A DNA stretch of 55,735 nucleotides from SIAJ01 sp036266155 (GCA_036266155.1 DATANR010000307.1:1-55735); one strand, 5' to 3'. Shown: positions 1-8,973, counted from the stretch's first letter. The notes: generated by a model not told the origin, from the sequence alone. Numbers and translations: made by a program.

Positions 1-201
1 GCCTTCAGTCCCGACGGCTCGCTGTTGCTCGTCGGCAGCAACGATCGCTTGGCGGTCATCTATGACATTGCCGCGAAGAAGGTGAAGACGCCGATCAAGG
101 GCCACACCGAATCGGTGCGCGGCGTCGCTTTCGCACCGGACGGCAAGCTCTGCGCCGGAGCCGAAGTCGAAGGAGGGGAAATAACCGGCCGTATTGCGTA
201 G
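1..201 (+). CDS. C-terminal fragment of a WD40-repeat protein, 5' end outside the window
   Basis: Frame 1 is open from the window edge to TAG at 199-201. It reads like WD40 blades: AFSPDGSLLLVGSND, then VIYDI and FAPDGKL, which are the usual outer-strand and turn motifs. The 5' part is missing, so total length and N-terminal domains are unknown; in this lineage such propellers are often fused to ECF sigma factors or kinases. The stop codon lies inside the left arm of a perfect palindrome (198-264). Beyond it, in the same frame, codons from 265 read RCKLFHGDTGRR, which resembles the last strand of a WD40 blade. The gene may therefore have been shortened by insertion of the palindrome. The WD40 call is good; the truncation is inference. 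Confidence 0.7.
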   Translation, partial: AFSPDGSLLLVGSNDRLAVIYDIAAKKVKTPIKGHTESVRGVAFAPDGKLCAGAEVEGGEITGRIA

Positions 202-264
202 CTGAATTCGTAAGAATTCAGTTTTAGGCGTGCGAAGGAACTGAATTCTTACGAATTCAGCTAC
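198..264. repeat. Palindromic element, 26-bp perfect inverted repeat with 15-nt loop
   Basis: Arms 198-223 and 239-264 are perfect reverse complements and each contains two EcoRI-like GAATTC words. The loop is 224-238. The element supplies the TAG that ends the upstream WD40 frame. A diverged half-copy (GAATTCG, then AGAATTCAGTTTT) lies at 1524-1545 in the same orientation, so the two copies flank the TPR gene. This looks like a dispersed REP/MITE-like repeat; it could also act as a terminator. Confidence 0.85.
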
Positions 265-304
265 AGATGCAAGTTGTTCCACGGCGACACAGGTCGCCGC
301 CACC

Positions 305-1423
305 TCAATCCATGCGATAGGGCTTTTTGTCCTCGTACAGCTTGAGCCGCTGCTGGTATTGCTCCTTCAGCAGAGCCGGGACCGCCGCGAGCGCTTTGGT
401 CTGCCACTCGACGGCCTTGTCGAACTCGCCGAGTTCGGCATGGGCCGCGGCGAGCGTGGCCAGTTCGTTGGCTCCCTGCGCCAACACGTACGCCTTTTGT
501 GCCGCCGCCAGGGCCTTCTTGCCATCGCGGATCTTGGCGTCGGGACACGCGGCCAGGAGCATCGCCACCGTCGTGTGATAACCGGCGCCATACATTCCCG
601 TCGGGGCCAGTGTCGCGGCTTTCTCGTAGTCGGCGAGTGCCTTGGCGTATTCCTTCTTCGCTTCCCAGGTCTTGCCGCGCATCTGCCACGGAACGACGTA
701 CGTCGGGTCCATTTCGATCGACTTGCTGTAGTCCTTCAGGGCATCGTCGTACTTCTTGCGGATGAACGCGACGTTGCCGCGGTCGCGATAGAAGACCGTT
801 TCGGTGGGGACCAACTTGATCGCGGTCTCGTAGTCGGCCACGGCCTTGTCGTAATCCATGCGGCGATAATAGATCCAGCCGCGCACGTGATAGGCCCAGT
901 CGAACTCCGGGTCCTGTTCGACGACCGCGTTGTAATCGGCCAGCGCTTTGTCGTACTGCCCCTTCCCGTAGGCGACGTTCGCGCGATGGTAGTAGGCCAG
1001 GGTCGTCTTCGCATCGAGTTCGATGGCGCTGGTGAAATCGGCAACCGCCTTATCGGGTTCATTGCTCGAACTCAGGACCGCGCCGCGTGCCATCAGCGCA
1101 TGGACGTTTTTCGGATTGCTCTCAATCAATTTGGTGAAATGGGCCCGCGCCTGGTCGAACGGGATGGCGTCGCTCCGGGCAATCCACCCTTCTTGACGGC
1201 GCGAGTCGATCAGCAGACGGTCCTTGTCCTCCTGGCGCACTTGAAACATCAGATCCTTGGCGACGCCCGCCGACTTGGGCGCGATGTTCTTGCCTTCGGG
1301 CGCCTCCAATTTGACGCCGGCCCGCGTGAGGACGATCAACTTGCCCTGCCACGACGGCTCGGCGGCATCGACCCACACGGGCAACGCAAGCAGGAACGAG
1401 CCAGCCAGCCAGCGAATAGCCAT
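305..1423 (-). CDS. Secreted TPR-repeat protein
   Basis: 372 residues. The start is taken at ATG 1423 because it opens a clean signal peptide (MAIRWLAGSFLLALPVWVDA, then AEP) with AAGGG just upstream; two in-frame starts further out (1453, 1501) would add a charged, non-signal leader. After about 75 residues of a small N-terminal domain (WQGKLIVLTRAG, an SH3-like start), roughly six TPR units follow, with the pattern of a small residue at 8 and ALADYNAVVEQDP-type helix B. TPRs bind other proteins; no catalytic motif is visible. It stands alone between two copies of a palindromic repeat. Partner unknown. Confidence 0.8.
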   Translation of the reverse strand: MAIRWLAGSFLLALPVWVDAAEPSWQGKLIVLTRAGVKLEAPEGKNIAPKSAGVAKDLMFQVRQEDKDRLLIDSRRQEGWIARSDAIPFDQARAHFTKLIESNPKNVHALMARGAVLSSSNEPDKAVADFTSAIELDAKTTLAYYHRANVAYGKGQYDKALADYNAVVEQDPEFDWAYHVRGWIYYRRMDYDKAVADYETAIKLVPTETVFYRDRGNVAFIRKKYDDALKDYSKSIEMDPTYVVPWQMRGKTWEAKKEYAKALADYEKAATLAPTGMYGAGYHTTVAMLLAACPDAKIRDGKKALAAAQKAYVLAQGANELATLAAAHAELGEFDKAVEWQTKALAAVPALLKEQYQQRLKLYEDKKPYRMD

Positions 1424-1523
1424 GGTCGGTGCCCTTGGGGGTGTCGGGGACATGTTATCCGGACCGGTTCGCTCGCGACATTCCGGCCGGCTCACGATCA
1501 AGAGTACGGCATCTTGCGTCGGG

Positions 1524-1545
1524 GAATTCGTTAGAATTCAGTTTT
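1524..1545 (+). repeat. Half-copy of the GAATTC palindromic repeat
   Basis: Twenty-two bases match 204-225 with one mismatch. It lies upstream of the TPR gene, which runs leftward, and about 170 bp before the type IIG gene. No matching right arm is present here, so this copy is incomplete. Confidence 0.6.
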
Positions 1546-1712
1546 TGCCGCGCGATATGCGAACATACGCCTCTCGCTGGCACAGGTTTCTTCGAATGAA
1601 AAGGGGCTACAAGGTGGCGAAGAACTGCCACCAGCATCAACGCTCCGAACCGCCACTACCATAACCAAGTCTGTATTGAAGGTACTCCCCGTAAGAGCAG
1701 CGCGACCCTCGT

Positions 1713-4700
1713 ATGCCGCCACGCAAGACCACGACACCTGGCCGACCTGGGCTTTTCGACGTCCACGAAAAGCATCTCGAACGGCGTCTGCGTCGCCAGC
1801 GGGCGCTGTTCATTCCACGTCTCCTGTCCGAAGCGGCCGATAGCCTGATGCTCAAGGGGGCGGCTCGCGACATAGCCTACGAAATCGCGCTGCGTTGGGC
1901 CGACCTCGAAACCGCCGGCCATTTGCCCCAGTTCAAAGAAAAGTCGATCGATAACCAGTTCCTCGACCAATTCTTCGGTGAAGGGCTCGGCTACCGGCTC
2001 AAGACCACCAATCCCGACGACTGGCAACTCGAACACCAGATGCATGTCAAAGGCATCGGCTTCGCGGATGCCGCCCTGGGCGAGTTTCCGAAATCGGCGG
2101 TGCCATCGGTTGTGATCGAACTCAAAGGCTCGCTCACGGACCTCGATCGCGACCGCTCGAATGGCCGAACCGCCGTGCAGCAATGTTGGGACTATCTGAA
2201 CGCCCTGCCCGCGTGTCCGTGGGGCATCGTTTCCAACTTCCGGACCATCCGGCTCTATCACCGCGAAAAGGGAACACTCTCCTACGAGGAATTCACCCTT
2301 CAGGAGCTGCGCAAGCGCAACCGGTTCGACGAGTTCTACTGCCTGTTCGAGCGTGGCGGCCTGCTCCCTTCCGTAGTTGGCCAGCAACCGAGGGCCCTGG
2401 CGCTACTGCGCAAGACCGCCGAGCGCCAGCGCGTTGTCGGCGACGAATTGTACAAGTCGTATCAGTGGCGGCGACTCGAATTGATCGAACACCTCCACAA
2501 GGAAGAGGGTAAGGACCTCGACGAGGCGATTCGCATCGCCCAGAAGCTCCTCGACCGCATCATTTTCATCGCCTTTTGCGAAGACCGCGAACTGCTGCCG
2601 GAAAAGACGCTGCAAACCACGCGCGATGAGATTCGCACCTATAGCCGTGCCAAAAACCCGGCCTGGGAAGCGTTCCTCGACCTGTTCATGGCCATCGACA
2701 AGGGCGCGAAGGGCAAGCGCGAGATCACGGCCTTCAATGGCGGCCTGTTCGCCGATGATCCGGCGATCAATTCGCTGCAACTCGAAGACGAACGGTGGAC
2801 CAACTCCTTCGTCAGCTTTGGCACGTACGACTTCTCCGAGGAAGTGAACGTCGAAGTGCTCGGCCACATTTTCGAGCGCTCAATCACCGAACTGGAAAAG
2901 CTACGTGTCGGCGGCCTCTATGCTCTCGCGGCCAACGCGGAGGCCGCCAAGGCCGCCGAAAATGGCAAGCCGAAGGCCGCAGCCGGAAAGAAGAAGGCGA
3001 GCAAGGCCGAGCCGTCGGACGACGATTCGCCGCTGTCGAAGATGCCGAAAAGCGCCCAACGCAAGCGCTTCGGGATCTACTACACGCCGCCCGCATTCAC
3101 GGGATTGATCGTCGAGCGCACGATCGATGCCCTGGTGTGGGAGCGCTTCGAGGCGATCGCCAAGCAGCACAAGGTCAATCCGGAAGCGCGCAAGAATCAA
3201 AGCGCGGAGAAAATGCTCGCCTACTGGAAGGCGTGCCTCGAGGAACTCAAGGCAATCACGGTGTGCGACCCGGCATGCGGCTCGGGCGCGTTTCTCATTC
3301 GGGCCTACGAGTCGCTGGATGCCCACTACAAGATCGTGGTCCACGGTCTCGCCGGCGCGGGCTTGCCCCTGTCCCAGGTCGCCACGCTGGAAGACGCGAT
3401 CCCTGATTTCATTCTCAAGGGCAACCTGTACGGCGTCGACCTGTCGCACGAAGCGGTCGAGATCTCGCAACTGGCCCTTTGGATTCGCTCGGCTCGGCTT
3501 GGCAGGTCGCTCGCCGATCTGTCGCACAACATCGTGCGCGGCAACAGCCTCGTCGCCGATCCGGAAGTCGACCCGCACGCGCTCGACTGGCATAAGACGT
3601 TTCCGGCGATCTTCGGCGAGGGCGGGTATGGGGGGTTTTCCTGCGTGATCGGCAATCCGCCGTGGGAGCGGGTCAAGGTGCAGGACCGCGAGTTCTTCTC
3701 GTTGACCGACCCCGTGACCGCGGGCGCGGTGAGTGCCGGCGTTCGCAAGAAACGCATTGCGGCCATGCCGACGGCGAACCCGGAATTGCATGCGTCGTAC
3801 CTGGTCGCACGGGATCACGCTCAGCAAATGCTCAACTATGCGCGCGGTTCGGGACGCTACCCGCTGACTGGCAAGGGCGACGTCAATCTCTACATGCTCT
3901 TTGCCGAGTTGGCGCAATCGCTCGTTGAGCCGGCCGGATTGGTTGGTTTGTTGGTTCCCTCGGGAATCGCCACCGATGAAACCACGAAGGAGTTTTTCAA
4001 CCTGCTGATGAGTGAAGAACGGCTCGTCTCGCTCTACGACTTCGAGAACCGCAACAAGGTATTTGAGGACGTGGACGGGCGATTCAAGTTTTCCGCGCTC
4101 GTCTTCGGGGGTGCGGCGAAGAAGACTAAGGAGGCGGATTTTGTCTTCTTCGCCCACGGAATTGAAGACACCGCGGAACATAACAAGCAGCGCCACATTC
4201 CGCTCAGCGCCGCCGACATGGCAATCCTCAATCCGAACACCAAGACGTGCCCAATCTTTCGCACCCGGCGCGACGCGGACCTCACGAAGGCGATCTACAA
4301 GCGCATTCCAATATTGATCGACCGCAATCGGAAGCAGGGCGGCAATCCGTGGGCGATTAAGTTCTACACGATGTTTCACCAGACCAATGACTCCGAGAGT
4401 TTTCACGACGCCAAGTACTGGGAGGAGAAGAAATACAGACTCGACGGCAATGTCTATCGCAAGCAGAAGAGCAACGCACTTCCGCTCTACGAAGCCAAGA
4501 TGGTGCAGGCCTACGACCACCGGGCCGCGAGCGTGTTGATCGATGAGGCGAACTGGGTGCGTCAGGGTCAGAAGGCCGAAACGACTCTCGTGGAGCACCA
4601 GAATCCCGAGTTTTGCGCGATGCCGCGGTGGTGGGTCGATGAGGCGGTGGTCGACGCGGCATTGGGCGACGTTGAACAGGAATGGTTGCTCGCTTACAAG

Positions 4701-5267
4701 GACATCACGAGCCCCACGAATGAACGAACGATGATTGCCTCATTCCTGCCGAAGGTGGCCGTCGTTAATTCCGCACCCCTCATTTTCGCGGGCTCAAGTT
4801 TTGGCCCCCGCCGTCAATGCTGCTTACTGGCGAACATGAATGCGTTTGTGTTTGACTTTGTCACCCGTCAAAAGGTTGGCAACGTGCATCTCAATTTCTT
4901 CATCGTTGAGCAACTCCCAACGCTGCCGCCGGATACCTATGACGACAAGTGCCCGTGGTCCAAGAAGGAAAAGCTCGAACGCTGGGTCAGCGAGCGCGTG
5001 CTGAAACTAACCTGCACGGCCAACGACATGATCCCGCTCGCGAAGGCCTGCGATTTCGAAGGATCATCAGGCGGCGGCGTGCAGAAGTGGCGGGACGCCG
5101 AACGCATGGAGTTGCGTGCCGAGCTGGATGCGGCGTTCGCGCACTTGTACGGGATTTCGGAAGACGATTTTGCCTATATGCTCAGCACGTTTCCATCGGT
5201 GCCGGAGCCGGTGATTGTCGCGACGCGGAATGCGTATCGCGACCTCGCGCGGGGGATCGCCCAATGA
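1713..5267 (+). CDS. Type IIG (Eco57I-like) restriction-modification enzyme
   Basis: 1184 residues, one polypeptide with nuclease and N6-adenine methyltransferase parts. An N-terminal PD-(D/E)XK nuclease is suggested by D119 (GIGFADAALGEF), E136-L-K138 (VVIELKGS) and Q156-Q157. A helical linker with an Ala/Lys-rich insert (about 410-435) leads to methyltransferase motif I VCDPACGSGAFL (517-528) and motif IV GNPPWERVK (NPPW 648-651), both diagnostic of the gamma-class adenine methylases of COG1002. The C-terminal third should hold target recognition. The length fits type IIG. The stop overlaps the start of the AAA gene by ATGA, so the two are translationally coupled. It could be compared with BREX PglX, but no other BREX gene is present. 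Recognition site unknown. Confidence 0.88.
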   Translation: MPPRKTTTPGRPGLFDVHEKHLERRLRRQRALFIPRLLSEAADSLMLKGAARDIAYEIALRWADLETAGHLPQFKEKSIDNQFLDQFFGEGLGYRLKTTNPDDWQLEHQMHVKGIGFADAALGEFPKSAVPSVVIELKGSLTDLDRDRSNGRTAVQQCWDYLNALPACPWGIVSNFRTIRLYHREKGTLSYEEFTLQELRKRNRFDEFYCLFERGGLLPSVVGQQPRALALLRKTAERQRVVGDELYKSYQWRRLELIEHLHKEEGKDLDEAIRIAQKLLDRIIFIAFCEDRELLPEKTLQTTRDEIRTYSRAKNPAWEAFLDLFMAIDKGAKGKREITAFNGGLFADDPAINSLQLEDERWTNSFVSFGTYDFSEEVNVEVLGHIFERSITELEKLRVGGLYALAANAEAAKAAENGKPKAAAGKKKASKAEPSDDDSPLSKMPKSAQRKRFGIYYTPPAFTGLIVERTIDALVWERFEAIAKQHKVNPEARKNQSAEKMLAYWKACLEELKAITVCDPACGSGAFLIRAYESLDAHYKIVVHGLAGAGLPLSQVATLEDAIPDFILKGNLYGVDLSHEAVEISQLALWIRSARLGRSLADLSHNIVRGNSLVADPEVDPHALDWHKTFPAIFGEGGYGGFSCVIGNPPWERVKVQDREFFSLTDPVTAGAVSAGVRKKRIAAMPTANPELHASYLVARDHAQQMLNYARGSGRYPLTGKGDVNLYMLFAELAQSLVEPAGLVGLLVPSGIATDETTKEFFNLLMSEERLVSLYDFENRNKVFEDVDGRFKFSALVFGGAAKKTKEADFVFFAHGIEDTAEHNKQRHIPLSAADMAILNPNTKTCPIFRTRRDADLTKAIYKRIPILIDRNRKQGGNPWAIKFYTMFHQTNDSESFHDAKYWEEKKYRLDGNVYRKQKSNALPLYEAKMVQAYDHRAASVLIDEANWVRQGQKAETTLVEHQNPEFCAMPRWWVDEAVVDAALGDVEQEWLLAYKDITSPTNERTMIASFLPKVAVVNSAPLIFAGSSFGPRRQCCLLANMNAFVFDFVTRQKVGNVHLNFFIVEQLPTLPPDTYDDKCPWSKKEKLERWVSERVLKLTCTANDMIPLAKACDFEGSSGGGVQKWRDAERMELRAELDAAFAHLYGISEDDFAYMLSTFPSVPEPVIVATRNAYRDLARGIAQ

Positions 5268-6445
5268 AGAACTCGCGGCTGCATTTCTTCAACGTCGATA
5301 ACTTCAAGGCGATCCGAGACAGCGGCGCTCTCGAACTCGGTTGGTTAACCGTGTTCGTTGGCAACAACGGCAGCGGCAAAAGCAGTCTTGTCGAAGCGCT
5401 GGAAACATTTCGCGACGTGGTGATCGACGGTGTCGATGCGGCATTTCGACGCTGGCGCGGTTTCGAACACGTTTGGAACAAAGCTCCGAATCGCAATATT
5501 GTCGTCAAGAAGGGACGGCGTCCAGCACTCAACAACCCCATGAGATTTGGCTTTGACTTGCAGACTTCAAATGGCCGCTTGTCTGGGGACCAAGGGATTA
5601 CGCAAGGGCCGGGAGGCAATTCCTTATTCATTCAAACGGAAACACTCAGGCTGGGTGGCAAAGCACTCGGAGTCTCGTGGGTGCGCGATGATGCCGGGAA
5701 AGTGGAGAGCATTGGCGAACGCTCCGGGAGTGCCGGCCAATTTCATGGCCGTCGATCGGATTTGTCAGATGGTCAGTCGATGATTGGTGAGGTTGCAAGG
5801 AAAGCCTTTGAGCATTGGCAATTTCTGATGTTGGATCCCGAGCGCATGGGGCAACCCGTTCCACAGCAACGGACGGCGAAGAATATTCGACTGGCAAAGG
5901 ACGGGTCGAATGTCGCAGAGTATCTGAATGAGATTCGCGAACTCAATCGAGTTGCGTTCGATGGGATTCTTGAGGCCGTGCAATATGTCCTGCCATACGC
6001 CGCCGACTTGCAGCCGACGTTAACATCAGAGCTAGAGCGATCCTTCTATCTCAACCTGAAAGAAGAGTCGTTTGAGGTTCCCGGCTGGCTGTTGTCGTCC
6101 GGCACTCTGCGCATCGTGGCCCTTCTGGCGGTCTTGCGCCATCCAATGCCGCCGCCGTTGCTCGTAATTGAAGAAATCGAGAACGGCCTCGACCCGCGGA
6201 CGCTGCAGATGGTCGTCAACGAGATTCGTGCCGCGACCGAGTCGAAGCGCACACAAGTCATTCTGACAACCCATTCACCGGCCCTGCTCGACTTACTGCC
6301 GTTGTCTTCCATCGTGATGACGCAGCGTACGGAGAAGGGAGTAACCTTCACGCGGCCCGCCGAATCCAAGGACGTGCAACGTTGGGCCGAGGATTTCTCG
6401 CCGGGCCAGCTCTATCTGATGAATCGACTCGATGCGAAGGAGTAG
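5264..6445 (+). CDS. AAA family ATPase (AAA_21, OLD/RecF-like), defence-associated
   Basis: 393 residues. The start is set by the 4-base ATGA overlap with the upstream restriction gene. It opens with a typical SMC/RecF-type ATPase strand (LHFFNVDNFKAIRDS), then Walker A GNNGSGKSS (K39), a signature-like LSSGTLR (277-283), Walker B LLVIEEIENGLDP (E303/E304) and the switch histidine in TTHSP (H337). The middle part is poorly conserved. No nuclease domain is fused, unlike OLD proteins; the following DUF4276 gene may supply that partner. Several stretches (for example 5761-5820, about 47% GC by hand count) are less GC-rich than the neighbours, which hints at transfer. ATP-driven sensor or switch is the usual role of this family; the trigger here is unknown. 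Confidence 0.85.
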   Translation: MKNSRLHFFNVDNFKAIRDSGALELGWLTVFVGNNGSGKSSLVEALETFRDVVIDGVDAAFRRWRGFEHVWNKAPNRNIVVKKGRRPALNNPMRFGFDLQTSNGRLSGDQGITQGPGGNSLFIQTETLRLGGKALGVSWVRDDAGKVESIGERSGSAGQFHGRRSDLSDGQSMIGEVARKAFEHWQFLMLDPERMGQPVPQQRTAKNIRLAKDGSNVAEYLNEIRELNRVAFDGILEAVQYVLPYAADLQPTLTSELERSFYLNLKEESFEVPGWLLSSGTLRIVALLAVLRHPMPPPLLVIEEIENGLDPRTLQMVVNEIRAATESKRTQVILTTHSPALLDLLPLSSIVMTQRTEKGVTFTRPAESKDVQRWAEDFSPGQLYLMNRLDAKE

Positions 6446-6447
6446 AA

Positions 6448-7101
6448 GTGAGCGCCCGCGCTGCCGAGGACAAGCCGTTGCGGGTAGGCATCGTTTGCGA
6501 AGGTCAACGCGGCTGCGCCGAGATGCAAGTGTTGCCGCGGTTGGTCCGACTCATTTGCCCGGAGGCCCTTTGCGGACACAGCGAAATCGTCCCGAGCGGC
6601 AACCGACCCAAAGTCTTGAAGCAAGCGCCCATCGTTGCGCGGGACCTTCTGAAAAGTGGCTGCGATGTCGTGTTCGTCTTCTGGGACGTGTTCCCGGAAT
6701 GGCGCGACGAAGGCGGCAGCACTGACTGCAAGGTTCATCGCAAGACGTTCGACGAAGGCCTTGCCGCCGCGAAATTGACGGGTCAGCCGATCATACCGGT
6801 CGCCATCCACGAGGAACTGGAAGCCTGGCTGCTCTGCGATGCCGACGCCTTGACGGCGGTCATTGGGCCATTGCCCAAGAAGAAGCCCATCGCGCACGAG
6901 AAAGCGCCGGATCAAGTCAAGAACCCAAAGAGCGTTATCAAGAAGTTGTTTCAGCGCGGCCGGGGGACGACGTACAACGAATCGTTCAGCGCCAGCCAAA
7001 TCGCCGCCAAACTCACTTCGGTTAAACGGCTGCGGAAGTCACAGTCTTTCAAACGGTTTGAGGATCGTTTAAGAGCGCTGTGCGACGAAAAAGCCCAATA
7101 G
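6448..7101 (+). CDS. DUF4276 family protein, partner of the upstream AAA ATPase
   Basis: 217 residues from GTG 6448. This start is chosen because AAGGAG (6437-6442) lies just upstream and the AAA stop is two bases before it; longer in-frame starts would run back into the AAA gene. Family features: LRVGIVCEGQ near the N-terminus (E18-G19), an acidic strand end FVFWDVFPEW (D80), and the hallmark IPVAIHEELEAWLLCD (about 116-131). The pattern of a Glu-Gly after the first strand and Asp after a later strand resembles TOPRIM-type nucleases such as OLD and DUF4435 of PARIS, but that link is my inference. AAA plus DUF4276 pairs recur in defence islands; coupling to a type IIG enzyme is the notable part. 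Confidence 0.82.
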   Translation: MSARAAEDKPLRVGIVCEGQRGCAEMQVLPRLVRLICPEALCGHSEIVPSGNRPKVLKQAPIVARDLLKSGCDVVFVFWDVFPEWRDEGGSTDCKVHRKTFDEGLAAAKLTGQPIIPVAIHEELEAWLLCDADALTAVIGPLPKKKPIAHEKAPDQVKNPKSVIKKLFQRGRGTTYNESFSASQIAAKLTSVKRLRKSQSFKRFEDRLRALCDEKAQ

Positions 7102-7421
7102 GCAACCTGAAGTCAGCGCCTCGCGGTCCCGCTCAGATACCCGGCACCAAAGAGCGCCAACCTCGACCACTTTTGTAGACGACTTATTGCGCCACTTTTT
7201 CCGGCGTCGGTTTTGGCGCAACCGTCAATCAGATCGGAAGATGCGTCGAAAACCTCAGTCAAAGAGCGCCAACCCGATTAACCCGCTGGCGCTCTTCGTG
7301 GCGGTCTTAAATTGGTCACGCGAAATGCATGACGGCAATTGGCGGCGCAAAGGTATGCAATGAAAGAAATGAGTTCACGCGGCAACGGGTTGACGTCCGA
7401 CGCGTCAATCCGGACCGCGTG
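7102..7421. other. Intergenic stretch with direct repeats and hairpins
   Basis: No coding potential seen. It holds a 15-bp direct repeat (CAAAGAGCGCCAACC at 7148-7162 and 7260-7274), an 8-bp inverted pair TTGCGCCA/TGGCGCAA (7187-7194, 7214-7221) and a terminator-like hairpin at 7262-7296. It separates the plus-strand defence unit from the convergent foldase gene. Confidence 0.6.
7262..7296. terminator. Hairpin between convergent genes
   Basis: Arms AAGAGCGCCA (7262-7271) and TGGCGCTCTT (7287-7296) pair perfectly over a 15-nt loop. The left arm is also part of the direct repeat. Position between two convergent genes suits a two-way terminator; there is no long T run. Confidence 0.45.
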
Positions 7422-8828
7422 CTACTTCTCCGCCCAGATCTGCGGTTGCGTGCGCTTCCACAGGGTGTCGAGGAAGCGGCGGACTTCGCGTTCGTAGATT
7501 TGCGCCTGCACTTTGCGCTTCACTTCGCCTTGCAGCTTCTCGTCGTAGGGGCGGAGGCCGGCGTAGGTGCGGTCGGCGATGCGGATCACGTGCAGGCCGG
7601 CGTCGGTTTCCTTCACGGTCACCTGGCCGGGCTTCAGGGCGAGGATCGTCGGCTCCAGGTCGGCGGGGAAGATCTCGCCGGCCTTTTCGCCGATGCCGGC
7701 GCCCTTGCGGAACTTGCTGTCGCCCATGCTGTTCGTCTCGGCGAGCTTGGCGAAGTCCTCGCCGTTCGCGGCCTTGCGGGCCATCCCGGCGGCGAATTGC
7801 CTGGCCTCGTCCGGCGACTTGAAGCGTTCGTTCAAGACGAACAGGTCTTGCCACTTCACGCGATCGTCAGCCTGGAACTCCTCGGGATGGGACTGGTAAT
7901 AATCACGCACTTCGGAGAGGCCGACCTTATCCATGTACGACGACATCTTTTCACGCAGGAACGTCTGCATCATGAAGCCGCGTTCGATTTGTCGACGGAT
8001 GCCGGCCATTGTCAAGCCTTGTGAACGCAGGGCTTCCTTGAAGATGTCGTCGTTCGGGATGCCGCGCTCTTTCTTGAAGTCCTTGAGGCGCGCCTCCGCT
8101 TCCTTGCTGGCGGCGTCCTTGAGCTTGGTCATCGCCGACGTCTGCTTAGTCCGGGTGAGCTGAGCGGTCAACTCGTCGATCACGAGTTCGCGATCGATGA
8201 TCTTGCGCAACTCTTCCTTGAAGATCTCTTTCTGCCTCGCGGCCCGCTGTTCGGAGGTCAGACGCTGAAGTTCACCTTCGCGCTGGTAGACCATCTCCCA
8301 GACTTCGCTCTCGTAGATCGGATTGTTGCCAATCGACGCCACGATGCGGACCTGAACCTGCACGTCATTGCTGGGATCGAACCTGCTGACGGCCGACGGC
8401 GCTGGGGCCGCGGGCGCTGGTGGCGAGGGCGGCAAGCTCGGGCCATTGCCGCCGACCGGCACGACCGGCGGCGCGGCGACGGGCGGAGTGATCGGCGTGA
8501 CGCCATCCGGCAGGCGGATGCCCTCAGCGGGCACGGCAGAGCTGCCGGCTGCAGGTGGCAACGGCGGCAGAGCGGGCGTGCCAGCCGGAGCGGGTACGCC
8601 AAGTTTGACCGGCGGCAGTTCCTCGACCGCGGGCCCCTGCGAGCGGGCGACGAGGACGGGCGGCGACGCCTGCTTCTGCTCCAACTCTTTGCCGCAGCGG
8701 GTCAGGCAGTCCATCTTGCGGTTTTCATCGAGCGCTTGCTGCGACCCGGAGCCGGCGCAGCCGACAACGCCGAGAGCAAGCAACCCGGCCCCGAGAGCCG
8801 ACTTGGCCGAACGTCGAACGAGGGCCAT
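7422..8828 (-). CDS. PpiC/SurA-type peptidyl-prolyl isomerase lipoprotein
   Basis: 468 residues. ATG 8828 is preferred over an in-frame start 24 bases upstream because GGGGGACAGGG precedes it and it begins a lipoprotein signal (ALGAGLLALGVVGC, lipobox Cys). A Pro/Ala-rich linker of about 110 residues follows, then a SurA-like helical chaperone region (from about 150) and a parvulin domain near 330-430 with FAKLAETNS, GEIFPADLEPTI and GLHVIRIADR motifs. It would act at the outer face of a membrane as a folding helper for exported proteins. The C-terminal helix (KVQAQIYEREVRRFLDTL) matches SurA-family ends. First gene of the minus-strand block; a coiled-coil lipoprotein lies upstream. Confidence 0.82.
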   Translation of the reverse strand: MALVRRSAKSALGAGLLALGVVGCAGSGSQQALDENRKMDCLTRCGKELEQKQASPPVLVARSQGPAVEELPPVKLGVPAPAGTPALPPLPPAAGSSAVPAEGIRLPDGVTPITPPVAAPPVVPVGGNGPSLPPSPPAPAAPAPSAVSRFDPSNDVQVQVRIVASIGNNPIYESEVWEMVYQREGELQRLTSEQRAARQKEIFKEELRKIIDRELVIDELTAQLTRTKQTSAMTKLKDAASKEAEARLKDFKKERGIPNDDIFKEALRSQGLTMAGIRRQIERGFMMQTFLREKMSSYMDKVGLSEVRDYYQSHPEEFQADDRVKWQDLFVLNERFKSPDEARQFAAGMARKAANGEDFAKLAETNSMGDSKFRKGAGIGEKAGEIFPADLEPTILALKPGQVTVKETDAGLHVIRIADRTYAGLRPYDEKLQGEVKRKVQAQIYEREVRRFLDTLWKRTQPQIWAEK

Positions 8829-8973
8829 CCCTGTCCCCCAGGTACGGATCATAACGCCGGGTGCTTATAACCCGAGGCCGCAAGAACGCAAGCGGGAAAG
8901 CCTGTGCGAAAACGAGTAAGCGATGGGAATTGGAAGGGGATAGGAGATTCAGAGAAAGCAGAGAAAGATGATT

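Noticed and set aside
2901..4598. Long open frame antisense to the type IIG gene (565 codons)
   Set aside because: The plus frame has clear nuclease and methylase motifs; the antisense translation has none. Long antisense frames are common in GC-rich DNA. The same holds for 17738-18979 (+), 30344-31669 (-), 33809-34987 (-) and 39209-40621 (+).
1713..5267. BREX PglX or DISARM methylase
   Set aside because: None of the other BREX or DISARM genes is present, and the N-terminal PD-(D/E)XK pattern favours a type IIG enzyme.
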